NCBI RefSeq assembly: GCF_003611695.1
Contig: NZ_RAWE01000003.1
Location: 85,874-149,873 of the forward strand
Reading direction: 5' to 3'
Length of the DNA stretch: 64,000 nucleotides
DNA from: Corallococcus carmarthensis
GTDB lineage: Bacteria; Myxococcota; Myxococcia; Myxococcales; Myxococcaceae
This document shows, piece after piece, positions 9,598-18,839 of this stretch (its first letter is position 1; each line of letters begins with the position of its first letter). The translations under genes and the position numbers were made by a program. Below the pieces are notes generated by a model that worked only from the letters and a program-made list of their open reading frames with translations, was not told the DNA's origin and searched no databases.

Positions 9598-10521
9598 ATG
9601 AAAGCCCTGCTCCAGACCGGAGGCCTGCTGCTGCTGGCCATGGCTTCCCTTGCCTGCGTCGGGCCCGAGGACAAGCCCTCGAACGTGCACGACCTGCGGG
9701 TGCTCGGCGTCTCCACGGAACAACCCGAGCTGATCGCCTCCACCTGCGAGCGCACCCCGGAGGCCCTGGACGAGCTCGCGGCGGAGGTGACGTACCGCGC
9801 GCTGCTGGTGGACCCCGCCGGCGAGGGGCGCCCCATCCAGTACACGCTGTGGGCCTGCGCGGATCCGGATGACCGCACCTGCGAGAACGAAGCGGACCGC
9901 GCGCTGCTCGCGGAGGGCACCACCGTCGCGGGCGAGCTGACGCTCCCCATCCGCCCCGGCGCGGCCCGGGGCGCGGAGGACAGGCTCCTGTTGGAGCGCG
10001 TGCTGGAGGAGGACGCCTACCAGGGGCTGGGGGGCATCCGCATGCCGCTCGTCCTCCGGGTGGTGGCGGGCGGCGAGGAGGTCTACGCGCAGAAGCTGAT
10101 GGTCTTCTGGTGCCCGGTGGTGGAGGGCATGAAGGCCAACGAGCAGCCGGTGCTCCCAGGCCTGCGGGTGGACGACGTCCCCTGGCCGGAGGGCGAGCCG
10201 CTGGAGCTGAGCGGCCCCGGTCCCTTCGTGGTGACGGCCGACGACGTGTCGGACCGGGAGGAGAACTACGTGGTGCCGGGCCTGCGGCTGCAGGCCGTGA
10301 ACCTCAAGGAGGCGTGGGAGATCGCCTGGTACAGCACGCTGGGCGAGTTCAGCCTGTCGGAGACGGGCGGCGCGGACTTCGGTGGTCAGCAGGGACGCCA
10401 CCGCGTGGAGTGGGAGCCCGCCGAAGGCGCGACGGCCCAGGACGTGACGTTCTGGGCCGTGGTGCGGGACGGGCGCGGCGGCAGCTCCTGGTTGGTGCGC
10501 CGGGCGCGCTGGAGTCCCTGA
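9598..10521 (+). CDS. Putative lipoprotein coupled to TonB-dependent receptor
   Basis: A 307-residue exported protein. The N-terminus is a hydrophobic helix followed by Ala-Cys (SLACVGPED), a slightly atypical lipobox, so lipidation at that Cys is likely but not certain. The rest is a set of beta-rich segments with no recognised family. The ATG follows the receptor stop by one base and an AAGGAAG Shine-Dalgarno lies inside the receptor's last codons, so the two are translationally coupled. A surface-exposed or periplasmic partner of the receptor, in the manner of SusD-like accessory lipoproteins, is a reasonable inference from position only. It ends tail-to-tail with the serine hydrolase gene with no gap. 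Confidence 0.7.
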   Translation: MKALLQTGGLLLLAMASLACVGPEDKPSNVHDLRVLGVSTEQPELIASTCERTPEALDELAAEVTYRALLVDPAGEGRPIQYTLWACADPDDRTCENEADRALLAEGTTVAGELTLPIRPGAARGAEDRLLLERVLEEDAYQGLGGIRMPLVLRVVAGGEEVYAQKLMVFWCPVVEGMKANEQPVLPGLRVDDVPWPEGEPLELSGPGPFVVTADDVSDREENYVVPGLRLQAVNLKEAWEIAWYSTLGEFSLSETGGADFGGQQGRHRVEWEPAEGATAQDVTFWAVVRDGRGGSSWLVRRARWSP

Positions 10522-11985
10522 TCAGCGCGGCGCGGCGCTGGCGATGAGGTCGTTGATCATCTGCGGCATCTCCGTCGCAGCGCCGACGTCGAACCTGTCG
10601 AGGCTCATGAAGAACCCGACGCCGCGAACGGGCGAGAACGCGAGGTAGTTGAACACGCCCGTCGTGGCACCGGCCTTCTGGAGGATGAACGGCCGGTCGC
10701 CCCTGGGCATCATCACGACCCAGCCAAGGCCCATCGCATCCATGTGGCCGGACTCGTCCAGCCCGAGGACGGGGTGCAGCCCGTCGCGCTGTACGTAGGT
10801 GGCGTGGTCCAGGAGCCGCGTCTCCGCGTCGAGCCGGTCCGGGTTTCCGCCCGTCTCCAGATGCCACTGGAGCCACCGGAGGAGGTCCTCGGGGGTCGAG
10901 TACAGGCCGCTGGCACCGCGAGGTGTGGAGTCGTGCTGCCCCCTGGGCCACGGCTTGCCGTCGGGCATGTAGCCGCCGAACAGGTTCTGGCCGCGGTCGT
11001 CGCTGCTCCCCTTCTTCCAGGGTGGCTCGGTGAACGAGGTGTGCCCGAGCTGGAGCGGTGCCAGCACTTCTTGGTTCAACAGGTCGCCATAGGATGCACT
11101 CTTTGACGTGTGGCACTGGTCGAACAGCGCCCGGGAGAGGACGTTGAAGCCGACGTTCGAGTAGAGCGCACCCGTTCCCGGCGGGAACAGGACGGACGGC
11201 AGCAGCTCTGGCTTCGGCGCTTCGAGCCCGATGTTCGGCGTGATCTCGCGGGGCAGGCCGCTCGTGTGCGTGACCAGATCGATGAAGCGGATGGCCGGAT
11301 TCTCGACCACCTGTTCCGTGAAGCGGGCCTCGCCCTTCGCGACCATCCTGGCGAGCAGGTGTCCCGCGAACGCCTTGGTGATGGAGCCGAGGGGTATGAG
11401 CGTCTGTTCGTCCGGCACGCAGGAGACGTTGGCATCGCCCCACCCCAGGACCGTGCTCGCGAACGTCCCATCCGCGGCCCGGACGATGGCGCCGATCACC
11501 ATCTTGGGGAGCTGGTACTTGAATTGAAAGATATCGCCAGCGAACGCTGCGCCTTCCACGAGCGGCTGGAGCCGCGCATGCGCCGCCGAGAACGGGAACA
11601 TCTTGTCGATCTGGTATTGCCAGATGAGCAGATGCCCCGAGTCCCTGAAGGTCCCAACGTCGCCGTATTGCTTTTCGAGCGGCTCGGGTTCAACGCCGCT
11701 TCCCCGGTAGAGCCCGAGGATGAGGATGGACTTCTCGCCGTCCTGCTTCAGGTAACAGGTGAAGTCCCGGCTGGCGCGGGTCAGCCCCAGATAGACCATG
11801 GCCTGGCGCGCCGGATCCTTCGTCAGGTCGAGCAACGCGACATCCACGAAGTTGCTCTCGCCGGGCACGATCCGGGTCCCCACCGGCAGGGAAATCTCCT
11901 CCTGGGCGAAGCCCTCGTAGCCCGTCACATGGAGGGTCTGGTTCGCGAGGGTCAGGATGCGAAGGGTGGGATTGGGGTTGTCCAT
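10522..11985 (-). CDS. Serine hydrolase of the class C beta-lactamase / AmpH-like family
   Basis: About 487 residues from the ATG at 11985, preceded by GAGG at the right distance; the frame is open another 54 codons upstream without a good start. The nucleophile motif SITK is at about 201-204 and the YSN tyrosine motif at about 275-277, as in class C beta-lactamases, DD-carboxypeptidases and esterases of this fold. The usual KTG-type third motif is probably the HxG-like QKAGATTGVF region. The nucleophile usually lies within the first 60-90 residues, so the first 150 residues form an extra N-terminal domain of unknown type. No signal peptide is visible. Likely activity is hydrolysis of an ester or amide bond; substrate unknown. 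Confidence 0.8.
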   Translation of the reverse strand: MDNPNPTLRILTLANQTLHVTGYEGFAQEEISLPVGTRIVPGESNFVDVALLDLTKDPARQAMVYLGLTRASRDFTCYLKQDGEKSILILGLYRGSGVEPEPLEKQYGDVGTFRDSGHLLIWQYQIDKMFPFSAAHARLQPLVEGAAFAGDIFQFKYQLPKMVIGAIVRAADGTFASTVLGWGDANVSCVPDEQTLIPLGSITKAFAGHLLARMVAKGEARFTEQVVENPAIRFIDLVTHTSGLPREITPNIGLEAPKPELLPSVLFPPGTGALYSNVGFNVLSRALFDQCHTSKSASYGDLLNQEVLAPLQLGHTSFTEPPWKKGSSDDRGQNLFGGYMPDGKPWPRGQHDSTPRGASGLYSTPEDLLRWLQWHLETGGNPDRLDAETRLLDHATYVQRDGLHPVLGLDESGHMDAMGLGWVVMMPRGDRPFILQKAGATTGVFNYLAFSPVRGVGFFMSLDRFDVGAATEMPQMINDLIASAAPR

Positions 11986-12195
11986 GATGACCTCGGAAAG
12001 TACACGAAGAACGAAGGTGCACCGTTGCCAGGGGGACAACATCCCCCGCCACTTGTAACCTCCCAGGCCACGGTCGCCCGCGCACCCCAGCGTGATTCCG
12101 CGCGGTTGAAGACGGCCATGTCCTTGCAGCGCTCGTGAGCACTCCAACGCTTCACGTCCTTCCCGGGATGTGGGCGCACCCGCGGAGCCGCACGC

Positions 12196-15100
12196 ATGAG
12201 ACGCAACCGACTCATTGCTTCATCCTCCCATCCCCGCCTCCGGCCCGTCCTGGGCGCGCTGGTCGTCGCGGCCTCACTGGGCGCGGCGAGCGCAGAAGCC
12301 GCGGCCCTCAAGGTCATGCCCCTGGGGCTTGGCTCCGGAACCGTCACCACGACTGGCATCAACTGCAACAGCACCGGTGGGGACTGCGACGAAACCTATG
12401 CGTCCACCGTCACCGTGACGCTCACCGCCACGCCGTCCCTGGGGTCCACCTTCGCTGGCTGGAACATCGACCTGGACGCGGACCTGTCGTCCACCCCGGA
12501 CTGCACGGGCACGGCGTCCACCTGCGTCCTGCCCATGAACGTGGCGCGCTCCGTGAAGCCTGTCTTCCGGCTCGCGGCGGGCACCGTCAATCCCATCCCT
12601 GTCGCCAACGCGAGCGCCATCACGCCCGAGGAGATCGAGAGCTACCTCAACAACCCCACCAACGCGGGCACGAACACCGTGGCCCGCTTCATCAGCGCCC
12701 TGCCGGACGAGTACAGGGCCAGCCCCATCCTGATGGCGCGCTCGGAGAGCCTCCAGACGGGCACCGCGGAGCACCCGCGCCTCCTGCTCGCCAGCAAGAC
12801 TGCCCGGTCCGTCTTCTCCATCGGGCCCGCGCCGCATGCGTCCTATCCAGGCTCGCATCCGGACGTCATCGAATACATGCAGTGGGACGAGGCGACGAAG
12901 AACTTCCGCTTCCACGAAATCATCCTCACGGCCATCCCCCAGATGGGCGTCATCCCGCCGCGCTCGCGCCACATCGAGAAGGATGACGGGAAGTGCTCCG
13001 CCTGCCACTCGACGCGCAACGTGCTCAACCGCACGGGCACCCCCGGCACGGATGGCTTTCCGGTGGGCGTCATCAAGACGAAGAACAAGCCCAACTGGGA
13101 CCCGTACGACAGCTGGGGCGGCATGCTCCCCTTCAACCGGGACCGGCTCTACCAGGGCTCGGTGGACACCGCCGCGTTCCGCAAGCTCTTCAATCCCTGG
13201 ACGTGGCGGACGCAGCCCGCGGTCCGCCAGCTCGTCGAACAGCTCCGGCTGCAACCGCCGGGGCGTCTGCCCGCGGGCAGCCCCCACCTCATCACGCGCT
13301 ACCGGGGCGGCCCCAACGACGGCACGCCGCGCTTCTCCTTCGACACGTCGCCCCCGGTGACGACGGAGCCCGCCCCGTCGGGGAGTTCGACCATCGCGAC
13401 GGCGTATGCCTTCAACGGCCTGCCGGGCAGCGGCGCGCTCACGAATGTCACGCGGGGCGGGACATCCGTCACGCTGTTCCATGACTCACCCATTTCCGGG
13501 GACGAGGGGCGTGGCGTTCAGCTCTTCGACCTGCTGGGCGGCCTGGATGGCAGCCTCAACCAGCGGAGAATCGCGGACGAGCTCGCCAGCCACCGCTGGG
13601 CGACCGGCAGCGTGTACATCGACCCGCGCCCGGTGGCCCTGGCCATCACCAAGGGCTGCCTCACCATCAACACGTCGCTGAACACGGTGCAGAGCAGCCC
13701 CACCGGACTGGCGGTGGACCAGGCGTTCTTCACGTCGCGCAACGGCATGGGCATCAACGCCCTGCGCGACGACACCCTGGCGCGCACCCAGAGCATCCCG
13801 CGCCGCAAGGCCGACATCGAGAAGCTCAACCTGAGCCGGACCGGCGACCCGTATCTGGTGACCGGCACGACGGTGAACGGCACCATCCCGCAATACGGCG
13901 CCGCGACCAGCGCGTCCACGGACGTGTCCCTGCCCCGCCTGCGGCAGGAGGTGTTCCGCCGGCCCATCGACAATCCGGTCGCCGACTCGACGGTCATGGG
14001 CGGCATCCTCGTGGACCGGGAGCAGTACACCCCCAACACGAACCTGGTGACTCTGTACCGGTACTTCCTGGAGCCGCTTGGCGTGTCGGTGGACAAGTGG
14101 TCCCTGGGCGTGCGCGGCCGCTCCCGCGCCTATGGCTTCGCCGACGTGTTCGGTTCGTACACCGGTGCGCTCCAGACGGAGCTCGAGGCCAACCTGACGG
14201 CGGATCCCATCCCCGGACTGGTGACGCCCTTCTCCTGCGCCAGCCTGATTCCGGCCGTGAACGCCACGCTGGCCTCGCTGCCGCTCCCGGGCGCCGTGCC
14301 GACGTACACGGACGTGCAGCGCATCTTCAACAAGAGCTGCATCGAGTGCCACGGCGGGCTGGACTACCCGCCGTACAAGAACTTCGGCACCTACCTGAAC
14401 CTGGCCGAGGACCAGAGCAGCCCCAGCGCGAATCCGCTCACGGCGCCGCACGACATCGCGGCGGTCTACGCCACCAGCCTGATGGGCCCGCTGTACGACC
14501 GCATCACCCGCACGACGGAGGACTGCCCCAGCGGGATGATGCCGTGTGGCGGACCGCCGCTGAGCAGGACGGACACCGAAACCATCAAGCGGTGGATCCA
14601 GGGCGGCAATCCCTCCACGTGGGGAGACCCGCACCTGACGACGCTGGACGGCGTGCGCTACGACTTCCAGGGCGCCGGTGAGTACGTGCTCCTGCGCGAC
14701 CCCGGGCTGGAGCTCCAGGCGCGCCACACGCCCGTGCAGACGGAGACCCCCGTGGGGCCGGATCCGCACACCGGCCTGACGGCCTGCGCGAGCATCACCA
14801 CGGCGGTGGCGGCGCGCGTCGGCCCGCATCGCATCAGCTACCAGATGAACGTGGAGCGGCGGGAACTGCTGGAACTGCGCGTGGACGGCAAGACGGTGTC
14901 GTTGGACAAGGGGGAACTGCTGCTCCCCTCCGGCGGACGCATCACGCGCACGTCCGCGACCGGCGGCATCCGGATTGAATCCGCGGGAGGCACGCGCATC
15001 ACCGTCACCACGGATTGGTGGGCGCACTACGGCCTCTGGTACATGAACATCGACGTGCAGCAGGCGCGCGCGACGGAGGGCCTGCTGGGCCCCATCGCCC

Positions 15101-15789
15101 CGGGCAACTGGCTGCCCGTGCTGCCGGACGGGTCGCAGCTGGGAGAGCGTCCCTCGGACCTCGGGGACCGGCACGTCGCGCTGTACCAGAAGCTCGGCGA
15201 GTCCTGGCGGGTGACGAAGAACACGTCCCTCTTCGACTACGCCTCCGGGTACTCCACCGACTCGTACACGCTGCGGGAGTGGCCGGAGTACAAGGCGGAC
15301 CAGTGCCGCATCACCAAGGCGCCGCCCGGCATTCCGGTGGTGGAGCCGCTGAAGGCCATCCCGCTGGAGGAGGCGGAGGTGCTGTGCAAGGGCGTCTCGA
15401 AGGAGCGCCTGCGCGACTGCGCCCAGGACGTGGCCGCGACCGGCGAGCCGGGCTTCGCCAAGACGTTCATCACCACGGAGAAGCTGGGCCGGAACCTCCC
15501 GCCGGAAGTGCTGGAGCTGGTGTCGCCGAAGGACAACACCACCGCCTCCAGGACGGTGACCTTCGAGTGGAAGGACGCGTACGACAAGGACGGTGACGCC
15601 GTCGTCTACCGGCACTGCGTCTGGAACGTGAACAGCCGCTTCACCTACGCGGCCTGCACGAAGGGAGTGGCCGAGCAGTCCCGGACGATGACGATGGAGT
15701 CCGGCGGGGACTACTTCTGGAAGGTCCTCGCCGAGGACGGCCGGGGTGGCACCACGGAGAGCCGCACCTGGCGTGTGACGGTGAAGTAG
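12196..15789 (+). CDS. Large secreted protein with two CxxCH sites, vWD-type domain and Ig-like tail
   Basis: 1197 residues with a signal peptide (charged MRRNR start, cleavage near AEAAA). Regions in order: a beta-repeat resembling InlB B-repeat modules (about 35-120, with GSTFAGWN); a long middle region with a first haem-type CSACH near residue 266 and a second CIECH near 716; a von Willebrand type D-like domain starting at WGDPHLTTLDG near 808; and a fibronectin/Ig-like end (about 1100-1197). The CxxCH motifs suggest c-type haem attachment in the periplasm, although no cytochrome maturation genes are nearby. It probably acts outside the inner membrane. A strong hairpin follows the stop. 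Confidence 0.75.
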   Translation: MRRNRLIASSSHPRLRPVLGALVVAASLGAASAEAAALKVMPLGLGSGTVTTTGINCNSTGGDCDETYASTVTVTLTATPSLGSTFAGWNIDLDADLSSTPDCTGTASTCVLPMNVARSVKPVFRLAAGTVNPIPVANASAITPEEIESYLNNPTNAGTNTVARFISALPDEYRASPILMARSESLQTGTAEHPRLLLASKTARSVFSIGPAPHASYPGSHPDVIEYMQWDEATKNFRFHEIILTAIPQMGVIPPRSRHIEKDDGKCSACHSTRNVLNRTGTPGTDGFPVGVIKTKNKPNWDPYDSWGGMLPFNRDRLYQGSVDTAAFRKLFNPWTWRTQPAVRQLVEQLRLQPPGRLPAGSPHLITRYRGGPNDGTPRFSFDTSPPVTTEPAPSGSSTIATAYAFNGLPGSGALTNVTRGGTSVTLFHDSPISGDEGRGVQLFDLLGGLDGSLNQRRIADELASHRWATGSVYIDPRPVALAITKGCLTINTSLNTVQSSPTGLAVDQAFFTSRNGMGINALRDDTLARTQSIPRRKADIEKLNLSRTGDPYLVTGTTVNGTIPQYGAATSASTDVSLPRLRQEVFRRPIDNPVADSTVMGGILVDREQYTPNTNLVTLYRYFLEPLGVSVDKWSLGVRGRSRAYGFADVFGSYTGALQTELEANLTADPIPGLVTPFSCASLIPAVNATLASLPLPGAVPTYTDVQRIFNKSCIECHGGLDYPPYKNFGTYLNLAEDQSSPSANPLTAPHDIAAVYATSLMGPLYDRITRTTEDCPSGMMPCGGPPLSRTDTETIKRWIQGGNPSTWGDPHLTTLDGVRYDFQGAGEYVLLRDPGLELQARHTPVQTETPVGPDPHTGLTACASITTAVAARVGPHRISYQMNVERRELLELRVDGKTVSLDKGELLLPSGGRITRTSATGGIRIESAGGTRITVTTDWWAHYGLWYMNIDVQQARATEGLLGPIAPGNWLPVLPDGSQLGERPSDLGDRHVALYQKLGESWRVTKNTSLFDYASGYSTDSYTLREWPEYKADQCRITKAPPGIPVVEPLKAIPLEEAEVLCKGVSKERLRDCAQDVAATGEPGFAKTFITTEKLGRNLPPEVLELVSPKDNTTASRTVTFEWKDAYDKDGDAVVYRHCVWNVNSRFTYAACTKGVAEQSRTMTMESGGDYFWKVLAEDGRGGTTESRTWRVTVK

Positions 15790-15812
15790 CCAGGCGTCAC
15801 CGTGGAAGGACG

Positions 15813-15847
15813 AAGGCCCCGGACCGCGTGCTCGCGTCCGGGGCCTT
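15813..15847. terminator. G/C-rich hairpin after the vWD/CxxCH gene
   Basis: A perfect 12-base stem (AAGGCCCCGGAC pairing with GTCCGGGGCCTT) with an 11-base loop, 23 bases past the stop codon at 15789. There is no U-tract, but the stem is strong enough to act as an intrinsic terminator in a high-GC genome and to isolate the next gene. Confidence 0.65.
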
Positions 15848-15908
15848 GCCGTGTGGGGCCGCTGTTTGCCCAGGCAACGCAAGGCGGCTGCTGGCAAGGT
15901 CCCAGGCC

Positions 15909-17900
15909 ATGCCACGCGCCCAGACGCCCAGGAAGCCCGACACCGCCGCGTTGATGAAGAAGGCGGACCGGTTGCTGGATGAGACGCCGCCCCTATTGGA
16001 CGAAGCCATCCCGCTCCTGCGCGAGGTGGTGGCGGCGGATCCGGAGCATCTGCTGGCGCTGCACTCGCTCAACTGGGCCCTGGATCCGACCCGGCGCATG
16101 GAGCCCCATCGCTGGGAACACGAGGTGAAGGCCGAGCATTGGCGGGTGCGCGACCGCGTTCTCGAGTTGACGCGCGGCACGAAGCCCGGAGGAAAGCTGA
16201 CCACCGCGCAGAAGGCCCGCGCGCTGGCGCTGAGCCAGTGGGCCGAGGACCTGGTGCGCCGCGAGCCGACGGCGAAGCAGCTCGAGCAGGCCGAGGCCGC
16301 GCTGGAGGAGTCGGAAGGCCTGCGCGAGCTGGTGGACCAAGCCCGAGCGCGTCGCGGACTCGAAGCGTGGCGCGCGCTGCGCGAGGGCCCGCCGGAGCAG
16401 GGCTACCGGAAGTTGCTCGCCCGCGTGGAGCAGACTCCCGGCATGCGCGCCCACGACGTGGAGAGCGACGACGATCCGCTCGCCTTCCAGGGCCTGGAGG
16501 GGGCCTTCTCCGACGAAGGCTTCCACGCGTGGCTCCGGAAGCAGAAGCCCGCGCGGCGTCCCCCGGCACGCCAGGCCAAGGCCCTGAACGAAGGATTCCT
16601 GCTGGCGGCGGGGCTCGACGCGGCCCCCTTCTTCGGCCCCGGGTTCGAAGGCCACAGCCGGACCGGCCGCGTGCTGGCCCTGGTCGCGCTGGGGGCCGAC
16701 CTGGAGGCCCGGGACAAGAACAAGCGCGGGGCGCTCCACCTGGCCGCGATGGTGGACGACCCGGCGCTGCTGGAGGAGCTGCTTCGTCTGGGGGCGGCTC
16801 CTGACGTCACCGACGCGGCGAAGGCCACGCCCCTGCATGCCGCGGCCGAATACGGCAGCACGTCCTGCATCGCCCTGCTGGCCGGAGGCGGTGTTCCCGT
16901 GGACGCGCGGGACCAATCCGGGCGCACGGCCCTCTTCGACGCGCGGCGGGCCGACGTGGCACGAGCGCTCATCGACGCGGGGGCCAACCCCAACGCGGGC
17001 AAGGGTTGGACGCCCCTGCACCAGCACGCGCGCGTCCAGGAACGGGGGCCCGTCATCGAGGTCCTGCTCCAGGCCGGGGCGGATGCGGCTCGAACGAACG
17101 CGGCGGGCCAGACACCGGCGCGGGAAGCGCTGGAGCACGGCCACCCGCACCTCGCCCGGCTCCTGGGCGTCCAGGCACCTTCGGGCAAGGCGGGAGCGCT
17201 GGACGTGCAACCGCTGCGGGACGCGCTGGCCCGCCGCCGGAAGGCGGTCCTCAAGGCCTGGTACTACGAGGACAAGGACGTGGCCCCGGTCGAGCAGGTG
17301 CTCGAACGGCTCGCGCTGGAAGGCGCCACGTCGTGGGATGCGCTCGCGGCGGCGGTACGAGGCGTGCCTCCCTGGACGGCCATGGCCCTGGTGGAGCTCG
17401 CGCGGGACGTGCTCCCGGCCGAAGCGAAGACTCCGCGCATCGCCAAGCTCCCGCGCTTCGTGCGCGGGGACCTCGTGGTGAAGGGCGACGTGCACGTGGA
17501 CGGGCCGTTGCTCGTGACCGGCGACCTGACGGTGGAAGGCGTGCTGCGCAATGCGGGTCCCGAAGGCATGCTCGTGGTGGGCGGCTCACTGCGCGCCAGC
17601 GGCGTGGACACGGATGGGGAAATGGTCGTGGGCCAGGACCTGGAGGCCCAGGTGGTCTGGGGTCACGGCAACGATGCCTCGCTCCGGGCCGGCGGCGTGC
17701 TGAAGGCCGAGGCGGTCATCGCGGACGGCCACGACGTGCGGGCGAAGGTGAAGGCAAGGCATCACTTCGCCGTGGATGACTTCGACGCCTCGGCCGCGTC
17801 ACTCCGCCAGGTCTTCGTGCCCAAGGCCTTCGCCCGGGCACGGCTGGACCGCGAGAAGCTGTTCAATGTCCTGCGCAAGGCAGGACGTGTGCTCAGCTGA
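15909..17900 (+). CDS. Ankyrin-repeat protein with C-terminal polymer-forming-like beta-helix
   Basis: About 663 residues from the ATG at 15909; the in-frame GTG at 15828 lies inside the upstream hairpin. The N-terminal third is helical (TPR-like at residues 10-70). Ankyrin repeats follow (roughly 250-430, with GALHLAAMVDDPALLEELL and ATPLHAAAEYGS), then an alpha-helical linker. The last 150 residues are short valine/glycine strands (DLVVKGDVHVDGPLLVTGDL) resembling a bactofilin or other right-handed beta-helix. Cytoplasmic; no signal peptide. The combination suggests a scaffold with a protein-binding arm and a polymerising or stacking tail; this is inference. Confidence 0.7.
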   Translation: MPRAQTPRKPDTAALMKKADRLLDETPPLLDEAIPLLREVVAADPEHLLALHSLNWALDPTRRMEPHRWEHEVKAEHWRVRDRVLELTRGTKPGGKLTTAQKARALALSQWAEDLVRREPTAKQLEQAEAALEESEGLRELVDQARARRGLEAWRALREGPPEQGYRKLLARVEQTPGMRAHDVESDDDPLAFQGLEGAFSDEGFHAWLRKQKPARRPPARQAKALNEGFLLAAGLDAAPFFGPGFEGHSRTGRVLALVALGADLEARDKNKRGALHLAAMVDDPALLEELLRLGAAPDVTDAAKATPLHAAAEYGSTSCIALLAGGGVPVDARDQSGRTALFDARRADVARALIDAGANPNAGKGWTPLHQHARVQERGPVIEVLLQAGADAARTNAAGQTPAREALEHGHPHLARLLGVQAPSGKAGALDVQPLRDALARRRKAVLKAWYYEDKDVAPVEQVLERLALEGATSWDALAAAVRGVPPWTAMALVELARDVLPAEAKTPRIAKLPRFVRGDLVVKGDVHVDGPLLVTGDLTVEGVLRNAGPEGMLVVGGSLRASGVDTDGEMVVGQDLEAQVVWGHGNDASLRAGGVLKAEAVIADGHDVRAKVKARHHFAVDDFDASAASLRQVFVPKAFARARLDREKLFNVLRKAGRVLS

Positions 17901-18155
17901 GTGCTTCCCTCGCGCTACGGCTTCATCACGTTCGCGGCCTTCAACCACCGCACCATGTTGCGGGTGGGCCCAGTCTCTCCCGGAATCGCTTCGCCCCGCA
18001 GTCAGGGGCGGGCCATTCCGTGGACTGGCCCGCACATTGCTCTGGGTCGGGCCCGAGGGGCTCCACTCGATGGCGCGCCGGCCTCACGCCCCTTCCGGAG
18101 CCGTTCCTCCGTGGTCATTGGGCCACGGTGCGCGGCTGACTCGCCACACGCCACC

Positions 18156-18839
18156 ATGTCCAGACCCTCTCCCACCTTCCTATCCGTCCTGAGCCGCCAT
18201 GGCCTGCTGCCCGCGACCGTGTGCAGCCTCCTCGCGGTGGATCTGCTGGCGGTCCGGCTCGACTGGAGCGAGCGCGCCAGCTTCGCCTTCTTGTCGTGGA
18301 ACCTGTTCCTGGCATGGGCGCCCTACACCCTGGCGCTGCTCGCACGGGTGCTCATCGCGCGGGGGCTCGGCAGTCCCTGGCGCCTGGCGCCGCTGGCGTT
18401 CGGATGGCTCGCGCTCTTCCCCAACGCGCCCTACCTCGTCACCGACTTCATCCACCTGCGTCAGCGGCCCGTGGTGCCGCTCTGGTTCGACGCGGCCCTC
18501 CTGGCCCTGTTCGCCGCCACCGGGTGGATGCTGGGCCTGCTGTCGCTGGAGGTCTGGAAGCGGTGGCTGGAAGAGCGCTGGGGACGGACGGCGGCGTGGG
18601 CCTTCGTCGCCGTCACGTCGCTCCTGTGCGGCTATGGCATCTACCTGGGGCGGGTGGAGCGCTGGAACAGCTGGGACGTGCTCGCGCGGCCGGAGCGGCT
18701 CTTTTTCGCCATGGCCACCCACGTGCGCGAGCCCCTGGCCCACCCGGCCCTGCCCCAGGTCACCGTCTTCTTCGCCCTGCTCCTGCCGCTGTCCTACGCC
18801 GGCTATGAGGCGCTCCTCGCGCGCCTCCGCCGTCACTGA
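18156..18839 (+). CDS. DUF1361 family integral membrane protein
   Basis: About 227 residues with some seven hydrophobic helices. Conserved DUF1361 signatures are present: a first-helix W-N-x-F-L-A-W-x-P-Y motif, then LFPNAPYLVTDFIHL, then YGIYLGRVERWNSWDV. The in-frame ATG at 17901 would add 85 residues of poor coding character, so the ATG at 18156 is preferred; 17901-18155 then holds no gene and no recognised signal. The function of the family is unknown. The 3' end overlaps the convergent GST gene by seven bases. Confidence 0.8.
   Translation: MSRPSPTFLSVLSRHGLLPATVCSLLAVDLLAVRLDWSERASFAFLSWNLFLAWAPYTLALLARVLIARGLGSPWRLAPLAFGWLALFPNAPYLVTDFIHLRQRPVVPLWFDAALLALFAATGWMLGLLSLEVWKRWLEERWGRTAAWAFVAVTSLLCGYGIYLGRVERWNSWDVLARPERLFFAMATHVREPLAHPALPQVTVFFALLLPLSYAGYEALLARLRRH

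Noticed and set aside
13486..15915. An 809-codon minus-strand frame opposite the CxxCH/vWD protein
   Set aside because: Arg/His-rich low-complexity shadow; the plus strand has a signal peptide and recognisable domains.
17901..18155. N-terminal extension of the DUF1361 protein from an upstream ATG
   Set aside because: The family starts with a hydrophobic helix at the ATG at 18156; upstream codons have poor coding character.
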